The notes beneath the pieces were generated by a model. The model saw only the letters and a program-made list of their open reading frames with translations. It searched no databases and was not told the origin of the DNA. A stretch of 64,000 nucleotides of DNA. It comes from Rachicladosporium sp. CCFEE 5018 (Eukaryota; Ascomycota; Dothideomycetes; Cladosporiales; Cladosporiaceae). Numbering within the stretch: position 1 is the stretch's first letter; each line of letters starts with the position of its first letter. The position numbers and the translations under genes are program-made. The stretch is taken from the NCBI GenBank assembly GCA_002077045.2, contig KZ111158.1:550210-614209 (forward strand), written 5' to 3'. Shown in pieces: positions 22,577 to 32,311 of the stretch.

Positions 22577-24802
22577 ATGAGGGAGACCATTACGCTGGAG
22601 ATCGATACCACGACCTCGAGCCAAGGCACTGAATCAAAGCTGGCGAAGCCGCAGGTTCCGACAAGTACAGTCGGCTTTACTGCAGTGAATCTCGAGAACC
22701 GCGGGCCATATAAGTCTTACTTACCCTCGTCGAACGAGTGCTCTCATTCGAGTGCGACAAGCATGACATACACGACACAAGAGGTACCATCTCAGCCGGA
22801 CTGGCGTGCAGCAGATCGAACAGACTCGGTCCTGCAGCCTGAGCCATCGTACAAACAGAGTCCCGATAGTGCGAAACGAAAGCACGCTGAGATGGACTCT
22901 CATGTTGAGCCAAGCCGCGAAGTACAGTCTATCGAGGACAGGCACTCTCCCAAGCGAAGAATGATCGAGCATGAAGATGTTGCTACTCCCTCGGTCGAAG
23001 ATCGGCAGAATACCGAAACTGTCAATGGCGACTCGTCGTCTGTCACTCGAGGTGACATCCCTCCCACTAGCCGGTAAGCTGATACTGATGAGTGATTCAT
23101 TCTTAATTCCGTACTGATCATGAACAGCGAGCCGACTCCAGTCCCTACTTGGAATCAGCGCCAGCCACTGCCGCAAGTTCGCCCCGAGACAGAGGCGAAC
23201 ATGGCCGAGTCGCTGGCTACGCATCTGCACTCCATAGACCAGTCCACGCCGTCTAGAGATAGTCCCGAGGACAACGAGACAAATCATCACAGCGCTCCAA
23301 GATCGATGGAGTACAGCCCTGATGTCTACGGCGACTCCACCGGCAATAAGCGAAAACGCAACTTCAGCAACCGCACGAAGAGCGGTTGTCTCACATGTCG
23401 GGGTCGGAAGAAGAAGTGTGACGAAACCAAGCCAGCTTGTGCTAATTGCGTGAGAGGAAACTTTCACTGTGCCGGTTACGGTGGGAAAGCTACAAATTCC
23501 AAAGTCGTGACTCCAGCCCGACCTCTGCAGATCCAAGCAAAGCAAGTCGAGACCACCCAACCCGCTCACTTTGCCGATGGAAACCGCTACGATCACTGGG
23601 GCCGGACAACAGCACCACCTGCTGCTCCGCCCAGCTCTACTGCACAACATCGGCCACCACCCGGGCCTATCTCCCCAGAAAGTGCGCGCGCACCATATCA
23701 ACGTGAACCTTGGCGGACGAATGGTCTACCTACCTGGCCACACGGACTTCAGCCACCTGTCAATCTCCCACCGACGCTCCCACCTGTAGACTTCAACCAG
23801 CTTCCCACACCCATAAGCGGCTACCCTTACGATGCCATCCCGCCGCAAGAGCCCTGGCAGCACCCACCCCTCGCCTCATATCGTCCACAAACCGGCGCAG
23901 GCACCACAGTCTCCTCTCGCGAAAGCGTCGGCACGTCTAGCTCTCAACGCGCCCTCCGCCTCGGCTCCCTCCCTTTCACCATACCCGGGCAACGCTCCGA
24001 GAAAGAGAAGATGCTCCTTGGGAAACCTTATCTCCACTACATCGACGACGTCCTGCTAGATGACCGCCATCAGTGCAAAGCAGCCGTCGAACGCTATAAC
24101 AATGCCGCCCGCCCTTCGGACGGAGTCAGCGCAGACGAACGCTCGCGCTTCTTCTCAGCTATTATTGATCCCGCCAAACGACCAATTACAAACCAGAAAT
24201 ACCATGGCGTATCGACGAACTCACCTACGCTCATTCGACCAGGTCGCATAGGCTACAGAACCATCGTCGAAACGCCCTTCAATTGCGACTTCGGGTACAA
24301 CATCAACCTCGGCGACGACATTGTCATTGGTGCTGGCTGCTACATGCAAGATCCCTGCGAGATCATCATCGGGAACCGCACGATCGTAGGCCCGAACGTG
24401 AAGTTCTACGGTCTCACAGCCAGTGTTGACGCCGGCTCTCGCAACGGAAGTCAAGGGCGTCTCAGCGGCGGTGCCATCATAGTGGAAGAAGACTGCTTCA
24501 TTGGCGGGGACGTGACGATCCTCCCTCACCGCGTTATCGGTAAAGGCGCCGTCGTTGGCGCTGGCTCGGTAGTGACGAAGGTACGTTCACTTCTGACAAG
24601 GTCCTCGAAAAGCTTTGCATGCACTAACGTCGATGTTCTGCAGAACGTCCCGCCCTATACAGTCGTAGCCGGCAATCCGGCCCGCGAGATCCGGACCCTA
24701 GGTCCGGGCTCGGTTGAGGATCGACGAATGCGCACGTTGATCCAGAGTGAGAATGAGGCGAGCGTGAAGGCTATGATGGAGAGGCGGCAGGTGAGGGATT
24801 GA
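22577..24802 (+). CDS. Fusion of Zn2Cys6 domain with maltose-acetyltransferase-like LbH acyltransferase
   Basis: The model has three exons (22577-23073, 23128-24580, 24644-24802), about 702 residues. Intron 1 (54 nt; GTAAGC, TACTGAT, ACAG) is required to keep frame. Intron 2 (63 nt; GTACGT, CACTAAC, GCAG) is a multiple of three and stop-free, so retention would insert 21 residues. Residues 1-240 are low-complexity and hydrophilic. A Zn2Cys6 cluster (SGCLTCRGRKKKCDETKP, then CANCVRG and CAGY) lies at about 250-280. A Pro-rich linker follows, then from about 455 a Mac domain (EKMLLGKPYLHYIDD, ERYNNAA) and hexapeptide repeats to about 680, with GAGCYMQDPCEI and VVAGNPAREIR typical of NodL/LacA-type O-acetyltransferases. 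The usual catalytic His of LacA-type enzymes is not evident at DPCEIIIG. The combination suggests either an enzyme targeted to chromatin or a regulator using a sugar/acetyl-CoA-binding fold; neither is shown. Confidence 0.85.
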
Positions 24803-25749
24803 GAAAGAAGCATGTAGTAGGGTAAATGGACTGCTCCCCACGCCGGCTTGCAGGGAGTCAGATATTCGCCTGGGCGAGGGTCTAGTGCGATTTTCGGCTT
24901 TGTAGCTGCCCTGCGCAATCAACGCTTCACCTCTGCACAGCGTACGCGCCCATGATGTCTCAAACATTTCGCACGGTTCTAGTATTGAGTGAGCATGCGA
25001 GCAGGATCCTGTCAGTATCATGCCTAACGAGCTCTGAAATTTTCAACAGGAAGAGGAATAAGGTAGAGTAACGTCCGTCCCTATGTGGAGAGACCCGGCG
25101 TCGCGAGACACTCTTACGTTCACACCTCACTATTATTCCTAACGGCTAGATACTGATGTGATATGCATGTTTCCCTATTCCTTAGCCACTTCTTGCCGGA
25201 TTGAGATGGAGTAGTGTCTCGAACAGCGGTGTATGGTGCTCTCTTAGTAGATCCGTTGCTACTGCTTACTATCGCTCTAACTCTTCAGCCGAGGTGGAGG
25301 ATGTGTAGCTAGGTCGATAAGGTTGAAAATAGGTTCGGTAGGTTTGCCGTATACAGTGGAAGACCCTACGTGAGTTTTCGGGCCGGTGACCGCTATTGCG
25401 GCATGTTCACGAGTGTTAAAGAAATCATCTCTAGCTATTTTGGCTAAAGCTGTTTGCCAAGCTTGACCGATATCGCGCAGTCAACTGCAACTGATTTGCT
25501 CGGGAACATCACCACGGAGACGGGAACGCCGCCCTCCGCGCCGCCTTCCGCGCCGTCGATCTCCTTTCTTTTGGCACAAGACGTAGTATTTTGGTAGACC
25601 TAGTTGTGGCTGAGTAGGGTCGTATCTGAGAGATTCCATCGCTTTCTGTGGAGAAGTGACTAACTTGGCGGCTTAGACCATTCTATCTTTGCCTTGGAAC
25701 CCTCCACTATCCGTACCGTATAGCGGTTCGTAAACGTCACGGCTTTGTG
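24803..25749. other. Intergenic region flanking the transposon
   Basis: About 0.95 kb between the fusion gene and the first transposase ATG. The right part should include the 5' end of the Fot1/pogo element, but I could not identify its terminal inverted repeat or the TA target-site duplication with confidence. No gene seen. Confidence 0.45.
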
Positions 25750-27504
25750 ATGGACCAAGCCAGTCGGGTCCTGGCGCAGGGCCTTCCCGATGGCTTTCCC
25801 AGGTCGTACCGTGCAGTCGCAGATCACAGCGGAGTGCCTCATGCTACCCTGCACCACCGCGCGCGGGGCGGACAATCGATCGAGTCTAAAGCCTAGGGCC
25901 AGCAGTATCTTGCTCCTTTCGAAGAGATAGCAATGGTGGAGTTCATTCTACAGATGGCTGACCTTGGCATCCCCATACGAATCAAATACATATCATCCAT
26001 AGCCTTCACTGCCACCCGTCATAGGCCCGAAGCGGACAGACCAGTCAAGCCTCCGGGTAAAAACTGGGCTAAAGCTCTCGAAAAACGGCATCCTAAGCTC
26101 AAAGCAAGGAGGGTCAGGGCACTGGACTAGAATCATCACGAAAAGAACATATATGACAAGGTAGAACATTAGTTTGAGGTAATCGGCAAGGTGGTAGAAG
26201 ATCCAGTCATCCTGGTAGAGAACGTCTATAACATGGACGAGACGGGAGTCATGCTCTCTATACTCGGGTCCGTGAAGGTCTTGGTTAGAAGAGATGACAT
26301 ACGGGACTACCGAGGCGCGCGGGTCAAGCGCACAGTTGTGACTGCTGTCGAACGCATTAGTGCTAATGGTAGGTATCTGCATCCCATGGTTATCTCGCCA
26401 GCTACTACACACCGAAGCAATTGGACAACCTTCCCTACTCCGGGATGGCATTATGCGTGCTCCGAATCGGGGTACACTGACTCTAAGCTTAGCTTTGAGT
26501 GGCTTACGCGTGTCTTCGATCCTTAGACTAGAGACCGAGCGAACGGTAGGCCGCGGGTGCTGATCTGCGATGGCTTCGGCACACACGAGACACTTGAAAT
26601 CCTGGAGCATTGCTTTGCTAACAGCATTCTCCTATGCCATCTCCCCTCTCACACATCTTATAAGCTCCAACCTTGCGACATCGCAGTATTTGCTCCGTTG
26701 AAGACGGCCTACCGAGATGCCGTCGAGCCTCTAGAGCGAGGAGGTGTGAACACCATTGGCAAGCAGCACTTCACCTCCCTGTATAGTCTAGCGAGGGCGG
26801 TAGCTTTCACCAAGAGAAACATCGTTGCCGGGTGGAGCAAAGGCGGGCTGTTCCCGCTGAACCCCCAGAGAGTGCTAAAAGATATGCAGAAACCTCCGAC
26901 CGAGTTATTGGAAGCAAACGGTAGCTTGCCCTCGGTCTCGTGCCGCTCGCAATCAGACTTGTCTGCGCTCCCCGTAGTGCCTATGACGCCTGTGACGCCT
27001 GTGACGCCCGTGACAGCAGAAGCTTTCATGTCGCTGCATGACTTAATAGTGGAACATGACGCCCACGTAATGGAAGACACAGACAGGCGAAGGTTACAGC
27101 GACATCTGCAAAAGCTCACCAAGGCCGCCCAGACATCTATCGCAAGGAATACCCTACAGCAAGAACGGATCCGTTTCTTACTCAAGGCCAACAACGAGGC
27201 TAAAGTCCGACGTTCAACTAAGTCAGTTGTACTTGGAAAAGCGAGAGTGATGAGCTATGAGGATCTTGCAGCTGCCCGAGCAAAGCGGTCAGAGAAGGAG
27301 GCAGGCAAAGCTGCTAAGGATAAGCGGGGACGGAAGGGAAAAAGTGGTGCGCAAGAGACATACGTACATGGTATAAGCACTGAGGCTGCACACGCCGTGA
27401 TTCCGGAGCTGGCCGGCATCTCACTCCAGGTGGCCGACCCGCAATCTGAGGGGAGTTTACTTGCGCCCCGCCTTGGTCGAGCACCGGTAGCAAGAAGGTG
27501 GTAA
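25750..27504 (+). mobile_element. Fot1/pogo-type DNA transposon, transposase frame broken by four TAG stops
   Basis: One reading frame from ATG 25750 to the stop at 27504 (584 codons) encodes a complete Fot1-like transposase in order. First is a helix-turn-helix with SYRAVADHSGVPHATLHHRARG, then a CENP-B-type second DNA-binding region (PPGKNWAKALEKRHPELKARR-like), then the DDE catalytic core. The three acidic residues are in YNMDETG (codon 163), ICDGFGTHET (codon 274) and LQPCDIAVF (codon 310), the DD35D spacing expected of Fot1. Four TAG codons interrupt it at 25894, 26128, 26170 and 26524, with no frameshift anywhere. Each fits a single C-to-T or G-to-A change from the residue expected in the family (Gln, Trp, Trp, Gln). 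A 9-base tandem repeat at 26983-27018 codes MTP/VTP units. The copy is dead as a coding element; element ends were not found. Confidence 0.9.
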
Positions 27505-28396
27505 TCTGCGTTAGCCGGGCACTAGCATATGGAAGCATATAATGCATAGAGGTATCTACCACGGTAGATGTATGAGCAACACGATTTAATAACTCAACCG
27601 ACCAAAAACAGTACTGAGTTAAGTTACTTTGCAACATGCTGTGAAGTACTCCTGCGCAAACATGGTCTTCTCGATTTACGGGCGAGGTGTAGCGGCTATG
27701 ACTATGACCACATGGAAAACATTTGTCCAAGATGCGGAGGGCTTTTGTCCTGTATGTGAATGCGGCTTCCATTGCGACTTCAGATGAGCAATCCTTGCCA
27801 AGCCGATGGTCAATCGGAGCTGACTAACACGTCCCATCTTTGACAAGCCCATACAGCACTTAGCTGCGGCCTGCTTGACGAATCAGTAGGCATGAACCCC
27901 GGACATTTAGCACATATGCATGGCGCAGTTGGCGTTCTATTGAGATCTGCTAAGGAGGGATCAGGCTGTGATGAGTGACTGGAGCAATGCGCCTACAGCG
28001 TGGAGTAAAGCTTCTTGATACAAAGGTGCATGCCATACTTTCTCTCGAAGGCAGCTCATCACTCACGGTTTCTCAATTTCACTATAGCGTGTCTACTAGC
28101 CTCGATCTCACCAGAAACGTTTGCGCGTTTTGTGCGTTTTTGCCCGATGTGGCTAGCGCAATTTCATAAGCAGACGTTCTGCGCAATTTGTGCGGATAGC
28201 TACGCCTCCCACACCTTCTGTATCGAATGCTGCGGAACAAGCAAGAATCGTGCAATGCCTGACGCTTTTGTCACCCTCCCGCCTCAGTTGTGGCAGTCCG
28301 AGACATATTAATATACTGTCACACCGTCCGTTCTGTATGCCTTGATCGCCGAAAATACCCGCCTCCAGCTCTTGCAGTTGAGACGCCTTACCTATT
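27505..28396. other. Intergenic region upstream of the CrpA-like gene
   Basis: About 0.9 kb from the transposase stop to the ATPase ATG. The left part presumably contains the transposon 3' end; the right part should hold the ATPase promoter. Several TGCGCAA/GTGCG-like words occur at 28110-28200 but I cannot assign them to a metal-response factor. Small frames here are not called. Confidence 0.45.
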
Positions 28397-31300
28397 ATGG
28401 CTGCACCAGCGCAGGATCACTTAACCCGCCAGACAGTTGTTCTAGTTCCTAATACTCATTGCCCATCATGCGCGGCAGCTATAGAAGGCTTGCTGTCACT
28501 ACTTCATCCTCCGCCTTTATCGGTGGCGACCTCGATCGTATCACACACGGTCACCGTCGATCATGACCAGTCACTGAAGCCGCGAATCATCGCAGAAGCT
28601 CTGCATAATGCAGGCTATGATGTGAAGTCTATTATCGCTCAGCCCACGGAAGATGGTCGCTCAATTTCAAGCTGGCACGGCAAATCGAACGTCTCTCCCT
28701 GGTCGACTCTCAAAAGATCCCTCGGTCTCGGGTCTTCGAAAGGCAAGACTCTGGACGTCGAAACCAAGGAGAACAGACACAGGGAAAACTGTGTACAGTG
28801 CCGCGAGGAGGAGCATACTTCCGAGAAGTTTCTCATGCAGAACACGAACAGCGTGCCGTTTGTCGCTATTGATCAGCTGTCTCCGCAAGCTCAAACTCAC
28901 TTCATGGCGACTCTGTCAATAGGTGGTATGAGTTGTGCGTCCTGTATCGGGCAGGTCTCTGGTGCGCTCGAAAATACCTCACGGGTGACATCGGTTTCCG
29001 TCGCTCTTGTTACGAACAGCGCATCTGTTGAGTTTGAAGGCGAGGAGAGCGATGTTGCGCATTTAGTCGAGGTCATCGAAGATCTTGGATATGAGGCAAC
29101 AATAGAGCATGTGGAGATAATACCCAGCAAATCAGAAGCAAGCCCCCAGCCAGCGCAAGATCTTTGGACAGCGTACTACTCTGTTGAGGGTATGACATGC
29201 AGCTCCTGTGTAGCCATCATCACCGAGATCGTAAATGCCCTCGACTATGTGCAGAGCGTTGAAGTCAATCTTATCACTCACAGTGCGACGGTGATATTCG
29301 AAGGAAAAGATCTCTTAGCTCTGGTCACTGAGTCGATCGAGGACGCTGGATATGGAGCTACCGTGGACGAGTTTGCGCCAGCACTCGCAAAGCCTGCTAC
29401 ACATGGTGTGCGGAGGCAAGTTTCAATTCGAATCGATGGGATGCACTGTCATCGCTGCCCTGGCAGAGTTGTCGACGCATTTACTCAATTCGAGGGGCGA
29501 GTCATTGTCGAGAAGCCTGCCACGATGCAAGATCCGATTATTAACATCTCATACACTCCGAACGCGCCCGATTTCACCATCAGGACCATCCTCGGAGCCA
29601 TCTCAGTGACCGATTCACAGTTCACACCACGAATACATTATCCTCCTACTATCGAAGAACGGGCCAGTCAAGTGCATGCTCGTGCTCAGCGCCGGATCCT
29701 CTATCGCGTTCTTCTGACGATCATCGTCGCCATCCCAACATTCGTCATTGGAATCGTGTACATGTCTCTCCTCTCTACCGATAGCCCCGGTCGGCAATAC
29801 TTCATGGAACCACTGCACGGTATCAGTCGTGCGGAGTGGGCGCTCTTCATCTTGGCCACGCCGGTCTACTTCTTCGCAGCTGACGTCTTCCATCGACGTA
29901 CAGTCAAAGAACTCTACTTCATGTGGAAACCCAGCAGTACGGTGCCCATGCTGCGTCGCTTTTACCGTTTCGGCAGTATGGATATGCTCATCTCTCTCGG
30001 CACCTCTATTGCATACTTCTCATCTGTTGCACAATTGGTTATCGCAGCCACTTCGCAACACAGGACGGTAATCAATGGCAACACAACATACTTTGACTCG
30101 GTGGTATTTCTGACCATGTTCCTACTCATTGGCCGCTTAACCGAAGCATACAGCAAAGCAAAAACTGGAGACGCGGTATTGACTTTGCAAAACCTTCGAC
30201 CCAAGGAAGCACTTCTTCTATTGTCAGACAACGGCAAACAAGCTGAAGATAGCATCAAGACCGTCAATGCCAACGTGATCGACGTCTCCGACCGGGTGAG
30301 GGTCGTTCACGGTGCCTCTCCACCCTGGGACGGAACCCTTCTCTCCGACAGTGCTGTATTTGACGAATCCTCCCTGACCGGCGAATCAAAGCCCGTCAAA
30401 AAGGCTGCCGGCGATCCTGTCTACTCCGGCACAATCAACAAAGGCGGTCCAATCTCGATCGAGATCACTCGTGTTTCTGGTGAGTCCATGCTCGACCAAA
30501 TCATCAAAGTCGTGCGCGAAGGCCAGGCACGGCGTGCACCGATCGAGCGAGTTGCAGATACTCTCACCAGCTACTTCGTCCCGGTCATCACGGTCATTGC
30601 GATCACGACTTGGATCATCTGGCTTAGTCTCGGCGTATCAGGGATTCTGCCTCAAGACTACCTCGATGTGGATGTGGGCGGCTGGCCATTTTGGTCCTTG
30701 CAATTCGCGATTGCAGTGTTCATAATCGCTTGTCCGTGCGGTATTGGTCTTGCTACTCCCACTGCTCTTTTCGTAGGCGCTGGTCTAGCTGCAAAACATG
30801 GGATTCTTGCTAAAGGCGGCGGTGAAGCGTTCCAAGAGGCCAGTCGCGTGGATGTTGTTGTCTTTGACAAGACGGGGACTTTGACGCAGGGCGGTGACCC
30901 TGAAGTTACAGATCATGAGTTCTTGCTTCCAAAGGAATTCGGTCTTGCAAACGCGCAAGTCCTGGCTGCTGTCAAGGATGTCGAAGGAAACAGCAGTCAT
31001 CCGATTGGAAGGGCGATTATCAATTTCTGCGGTTCCACGTCTGAAGCGCTCACGGCTCAGACCATTGAGGAAGTGTCTGGGAAGGGCATGCATGCGACCT
31101 TCTCCAGCCCAGAACGACCATTGAACTTCGAACTCCTCATTGGAAATGAATCCCTCGTGGCTGACCACGCGATCTTCCTTGACGCGCACACAACCACAAC
31201 CCTAACAACCTGGAAACAGCAAGCGAAATCCATCGTCATCGTCGCCCTGAAATCCACCTCTGCCTCCACCTTAGACTCCTGGGCCCCAGCTCTTCTACTC

Positions 31301-31996
31301 TCCATCTCCGATGCACTCCGCCCGGAATCCGCCTCAATCATAACCTCCCTCACTCGGCAAAACATCTCCGTCTGGATGCTCTCCGGCGACAACCTCACAA
31401 CCGCGCGCGCAGTAGGGGCACAAATCGGCATCCCGGAAACAAACATCATCGCCAGCGTACTTCCACACGGGAAAGCTGAGAAAATTACCTACCTCCAACA
31501 AAGTCAAGTTCCCCACCGCTCAACCTCGCGATTCAACTTCAGCCGCACGAAACCCCGCCCTCGCGCTATCGTAGCCATGGTCGGCGACGGCGTGAACGAC
31601 GCGCCCGCTCTCACTGCTGCAGATATCGGTATCGCGATCGGGAGCGGCTCTGACGTCGCGCTCTCGTCCGCGGATTTCGTCCTCGTGAATTCGAATCTAG
31701 CCTCCCTGCTCACGCTGCTTAATCTTAGTCGCGTTGTATTTCGGCGAGTCAAGTTCAATTTCGCATGGGCGTTGGTGTACAACGTGGTGGCGCTGCCGAT
31801 TGCAGCGGGCGTGCTTTACCCTGTGAGGAGTAATGGCGGGCATGTGAGGTTGGATCCGGTCTGGGCGAGTTTGGCGATGGCATTGAGTAGTGTGAGTGTG
31901 GTGTGCAGCAGTCTGCTCATGAGAAGCAGGATCCCGGGCGTCGGCTTTCGAGCGAGCACGGAAAGGGACAAGATGCAAGAGAGTGGGCGTGAATAG
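28397..31996 (+). CDS. crpA: CrpA-like copper-exporting P1B ATPase with four metal-binding sites
   Basis: An intact single-exon ATPase of 1199 residues. The N terminus carries four heavy-metal-associated sites: HCPSC (about 22-25), GMSCASC (about 177), GMTCSSC (about 265) and GMHCHRC (about 347), the last with an extra His. Membrane helices follow, then TGES (about 660), a CPC motif in the form ACPCGIGLATPT (about 778), DKTGTLT (about 823), SSHPIG, SGDNLTTARAVG, and GDGVNDAPAL (about 1063). The Gly after CPC, instead of the usual Ala/Ser, is a mark I associate with fungal Crp1/CrpA copper-detoxification pumps, which act at the plasma membrane under excess copper. All catalytic residues are present. 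It lies 315 bp upstream of the ACR3 gene on the same strand and forms a metal/metalloid resistance block with it and the PCA1-like gene. Metal specificity (Cu(I), possibly Ag) is inferred from family. Confidence 0.93.
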   Translation: MAAPAQDHLTRQTVVLVPNTHCPSCAAAIEGLLSLLHPPPLSVATSIVSHTVTVDHDQSLKPRIIAEALHNAGYDVKSIIAQPTEDGRSISSWHGKSNVSPWSTLKRSLGLGSSKGKTLDVETKENRHRENCVQCREEEHTSEKFLMQNTNSVPFVAIDQLSPQAQTHFMATLSIGGMSCASCIGQVSGALENTSRVTSVSVALVTNSASVEFEGEESDVAHLVEVIEDLGYEATIEHVEIIPSKSEASPQPAQDLWTAYYSVEGMTCSSCVAIITEIVNALDYVQSVEVNLITHSATVIFEGKDLLALVTESIEDAGYGATVDEFAPALAKPATHGVRRQVSIRIDGMHCHRCPGRVVDAFTQFEGRVIVEKPATMQDPIINISYTPNAPDFTIRTILGAISVTDSQFTPRIHYPPTIEERASQVHARAQRRILYRVLLTIIVAIPTFVIGIVYMSLLSTDSPGRQYFMEPLHGISRAEWALFILATPVYFFAADVFHRRTVKELYFMWKPSSTVPMLRRFYRFGSMDMLISLGTSIAYFSSVAQLVIAATSQHRTVINGNTTYFDSVVFLTMFLLIGRLTEAYSKAKTGDAVLTLQNLRPKEALLLLSDNGKQAEDSIKTVNANVIDVSDRVRVVHGASPPWDGTLLSDSAVFDESSLTGESKPVKKAAGDPVYSGTINKGGPISIEITRVSGESMLDQIIKVVREGQARRAPIERVADTLTSYFVPVITVIAITTWIIWLSLGVSGILPQDYLDVDVGGWPFWSLQFAIAVFIIACPCGIGLATPTALFVGAGLAAKHGILAKGGGEAFQEASRVDVVVFDKTGTLTQGGDPEVTDHEFLLPKEFGLANAQVLAAVKDVEGNSSHPIGRAIINFCGSTSEALTAQTIEEVSGKGMHATFSSPERPLNFELLIGNESLVADHAIFLDAHTTTTLTTWKQQAKSIVIVALKSTSASTLDSWAPALLLSISDALRPESASIITSLTRQNISVWMLSGDNLTTARAVGAQIGIPETNIIASVLPHGKAEKITYLQQSQVPHRSTSRFNFSRTKPRPRAIVAMVGDGVNDAPALTAADIGIAIGSGSDVALSSADFVLVNSNLASLLTLLNLSRVVFRRVKFNFAWALVYNVVALPIAAGVLYPVRSNGGHVRLDPVWASLAMALSSVSVVCSSLLMRSRIPGVGFRASTERDKMQESGRE

Positions 31997-32311
31997 ATGA
32001 ACGCCTTTAGCGAATGGTGCATAATATACGATGATTTTCGATATCGCCGGAATGGATGGGAGGGGTCCGATAGGCTTGCGAACGCTACGAAACTCAGAAT
32101 GCGGAATAGAGCATTAGCGGTCCCTAAAGCCAGAGTTGCGCGTGAGTATTATACTTGTTTGATAGACTGCCGTATTTCCTTAGCCGAGACACTTTAATGT
32201 ATGCTCGCACCGATCATACATTGACGCTTGTGTCAAGACGCTACTACTTCCGCGCATTCTTCCTACCGTGCCCAAGCGTTTGATTGCAAGTCCGAAGGTA
32301 GTACGCACGGC
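31997..32311. other. Spacer between CrpA-like and ACR3 genes
   Basis: 315 bp between the ATPase stop and the ACR3 ATG, both on the plus strand. It must hold the ATPase 3' UTR and the ACR3 promoter. No motif could be assigned with confidence. The duplicated block begins somewhere at or left of 32345; copy 1 is cut by the window edge, so the true left border is unknown. Confidence 0.5.

Noticed and set aside
22721..23701. 326-codon minus-strand frame
   Set aside because: It is antisense to the Zn2Cys6-acetyltransferase fusion gene and has no domain.
27568..27646. Short TAACTCA/TGAGTTA inverted repeat after the transposase as a possible terminal inverted repeat
   Set aside because: Both arms lie on the same side of the element, and no matching partner was found upstream of the transposase.
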